Shown in pieces: positions 34,107 to 34,150 of a stretch of 34,150 bases of DNA. Source of the DNA: Candidatus Omnitrophota bacterium (GTDB taxonomy: Bacteria > Omnitrophota > Gorgyraeia > Gorgyraeales > Gorgyraeaceae); NCBI GenBank assembly GCA_026387235.1, contig JAPLMD010000041.1, forward strand, positions 1 through 34,150, given 5' to 3'. Each line of letters begins with the position of its first letter. Within the stretch, counting starts at the first letter, position 1. The notes under the pieces were generated by a model that was given only the letters and a program-made list of their open reading frames with translations, made no database searches and was not told where the DNA came from. A program made the translations under genes and the position numbers.

Positions 34107-34150
34107 TGCGCAAGGGATTACGGCGAAGTTTTTTATACTGTCAAGACTGC

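Noticed and set aside
33868-34113. 81-codon minus-strand open frame at the window end
   Set aside because: It spans inverted repeats and low-complexity hairpin sequence and resembles no protein family.

Overview
The window looks like the chromosome of a Gram-negative, uncultivated-type bacterium of moderate-to-low GC. An outer membrane is implied by a secretin, a BtuB-like TonB-dependent receptor with TonB, and an LpxL-like acyltransferase. Genes are tightly packed, with many ATGA overlaps and several GTG/TTG starts, and all recognised genes lie on the + strand. A candidate phylum such as Omnitrophota would fit. That is inference from style and gene order, not something the sequence proves.

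Layout. (1) 2-7179: the 3' part of a PilQ-like secretin, a short DUF2344 protein, RNase G, L21, L27, the GTPase Obg, and the proline genes proB and proA. (2) 7227-10575: lipB, lipA, a stand-alone lipoyl-domain protein, then an Lrp/AsnC regulator paired with a class I aminotransferase. (3) 10568-13802: an overlapping run of three envelope-lipid or glycan enzymes (MGDG-synthase-like glycosyltransferase, LpxL-like acyltransferase, DPM1-like GT2) ending in the corrinoid adenosyltransferase cobA. (4) 13818-26727: a vitamin B12 operon under a sigma-70-type promoter, a cobalamin riboswitch and an intrinsic terminator: cobC, cobU, cobT, cobS, cobD, cobQ, cbiB, a DUF71/COG2102 ATPase, an uncharacterised radical SAM protein, btuF, btuC, btuD and btuB. 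Corrin-ring genes are absent, so the locus imports corrinoids and completes or remodels them. tonB follows with its own promoter. (5) 27506-29776: groES-groEL under a CIRCE operator. (6) 29887-33803: a MoxR ATPase, a DUF58 protein and a TgpA-like membrane protein that lacks the transglutaminase domain. (7) 33804-34150: no gene, but strong hairpins and a possible promoter.

The most unusual signal lies between the genes. Three unrelated genes (rpmA, groES, moxR) have near-identical 5' leaders: a conserved GTCCCT/CTCGGGAT frame around a variable apical stem, then an A/T-rich hairpin that abuts the Shine-Dalgarno sequence. Stem changes between copies are compensatory. A related family of hairpin repeats sits at 3843-3961, 27506-27570, 29662-29714 and 29777-29876. 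Its copies touch the stop codons of tonB and groEL and the start of obgE. A third repeat type is tandem at the end of proB, and a related stretch may be inserted in frame in cobA.
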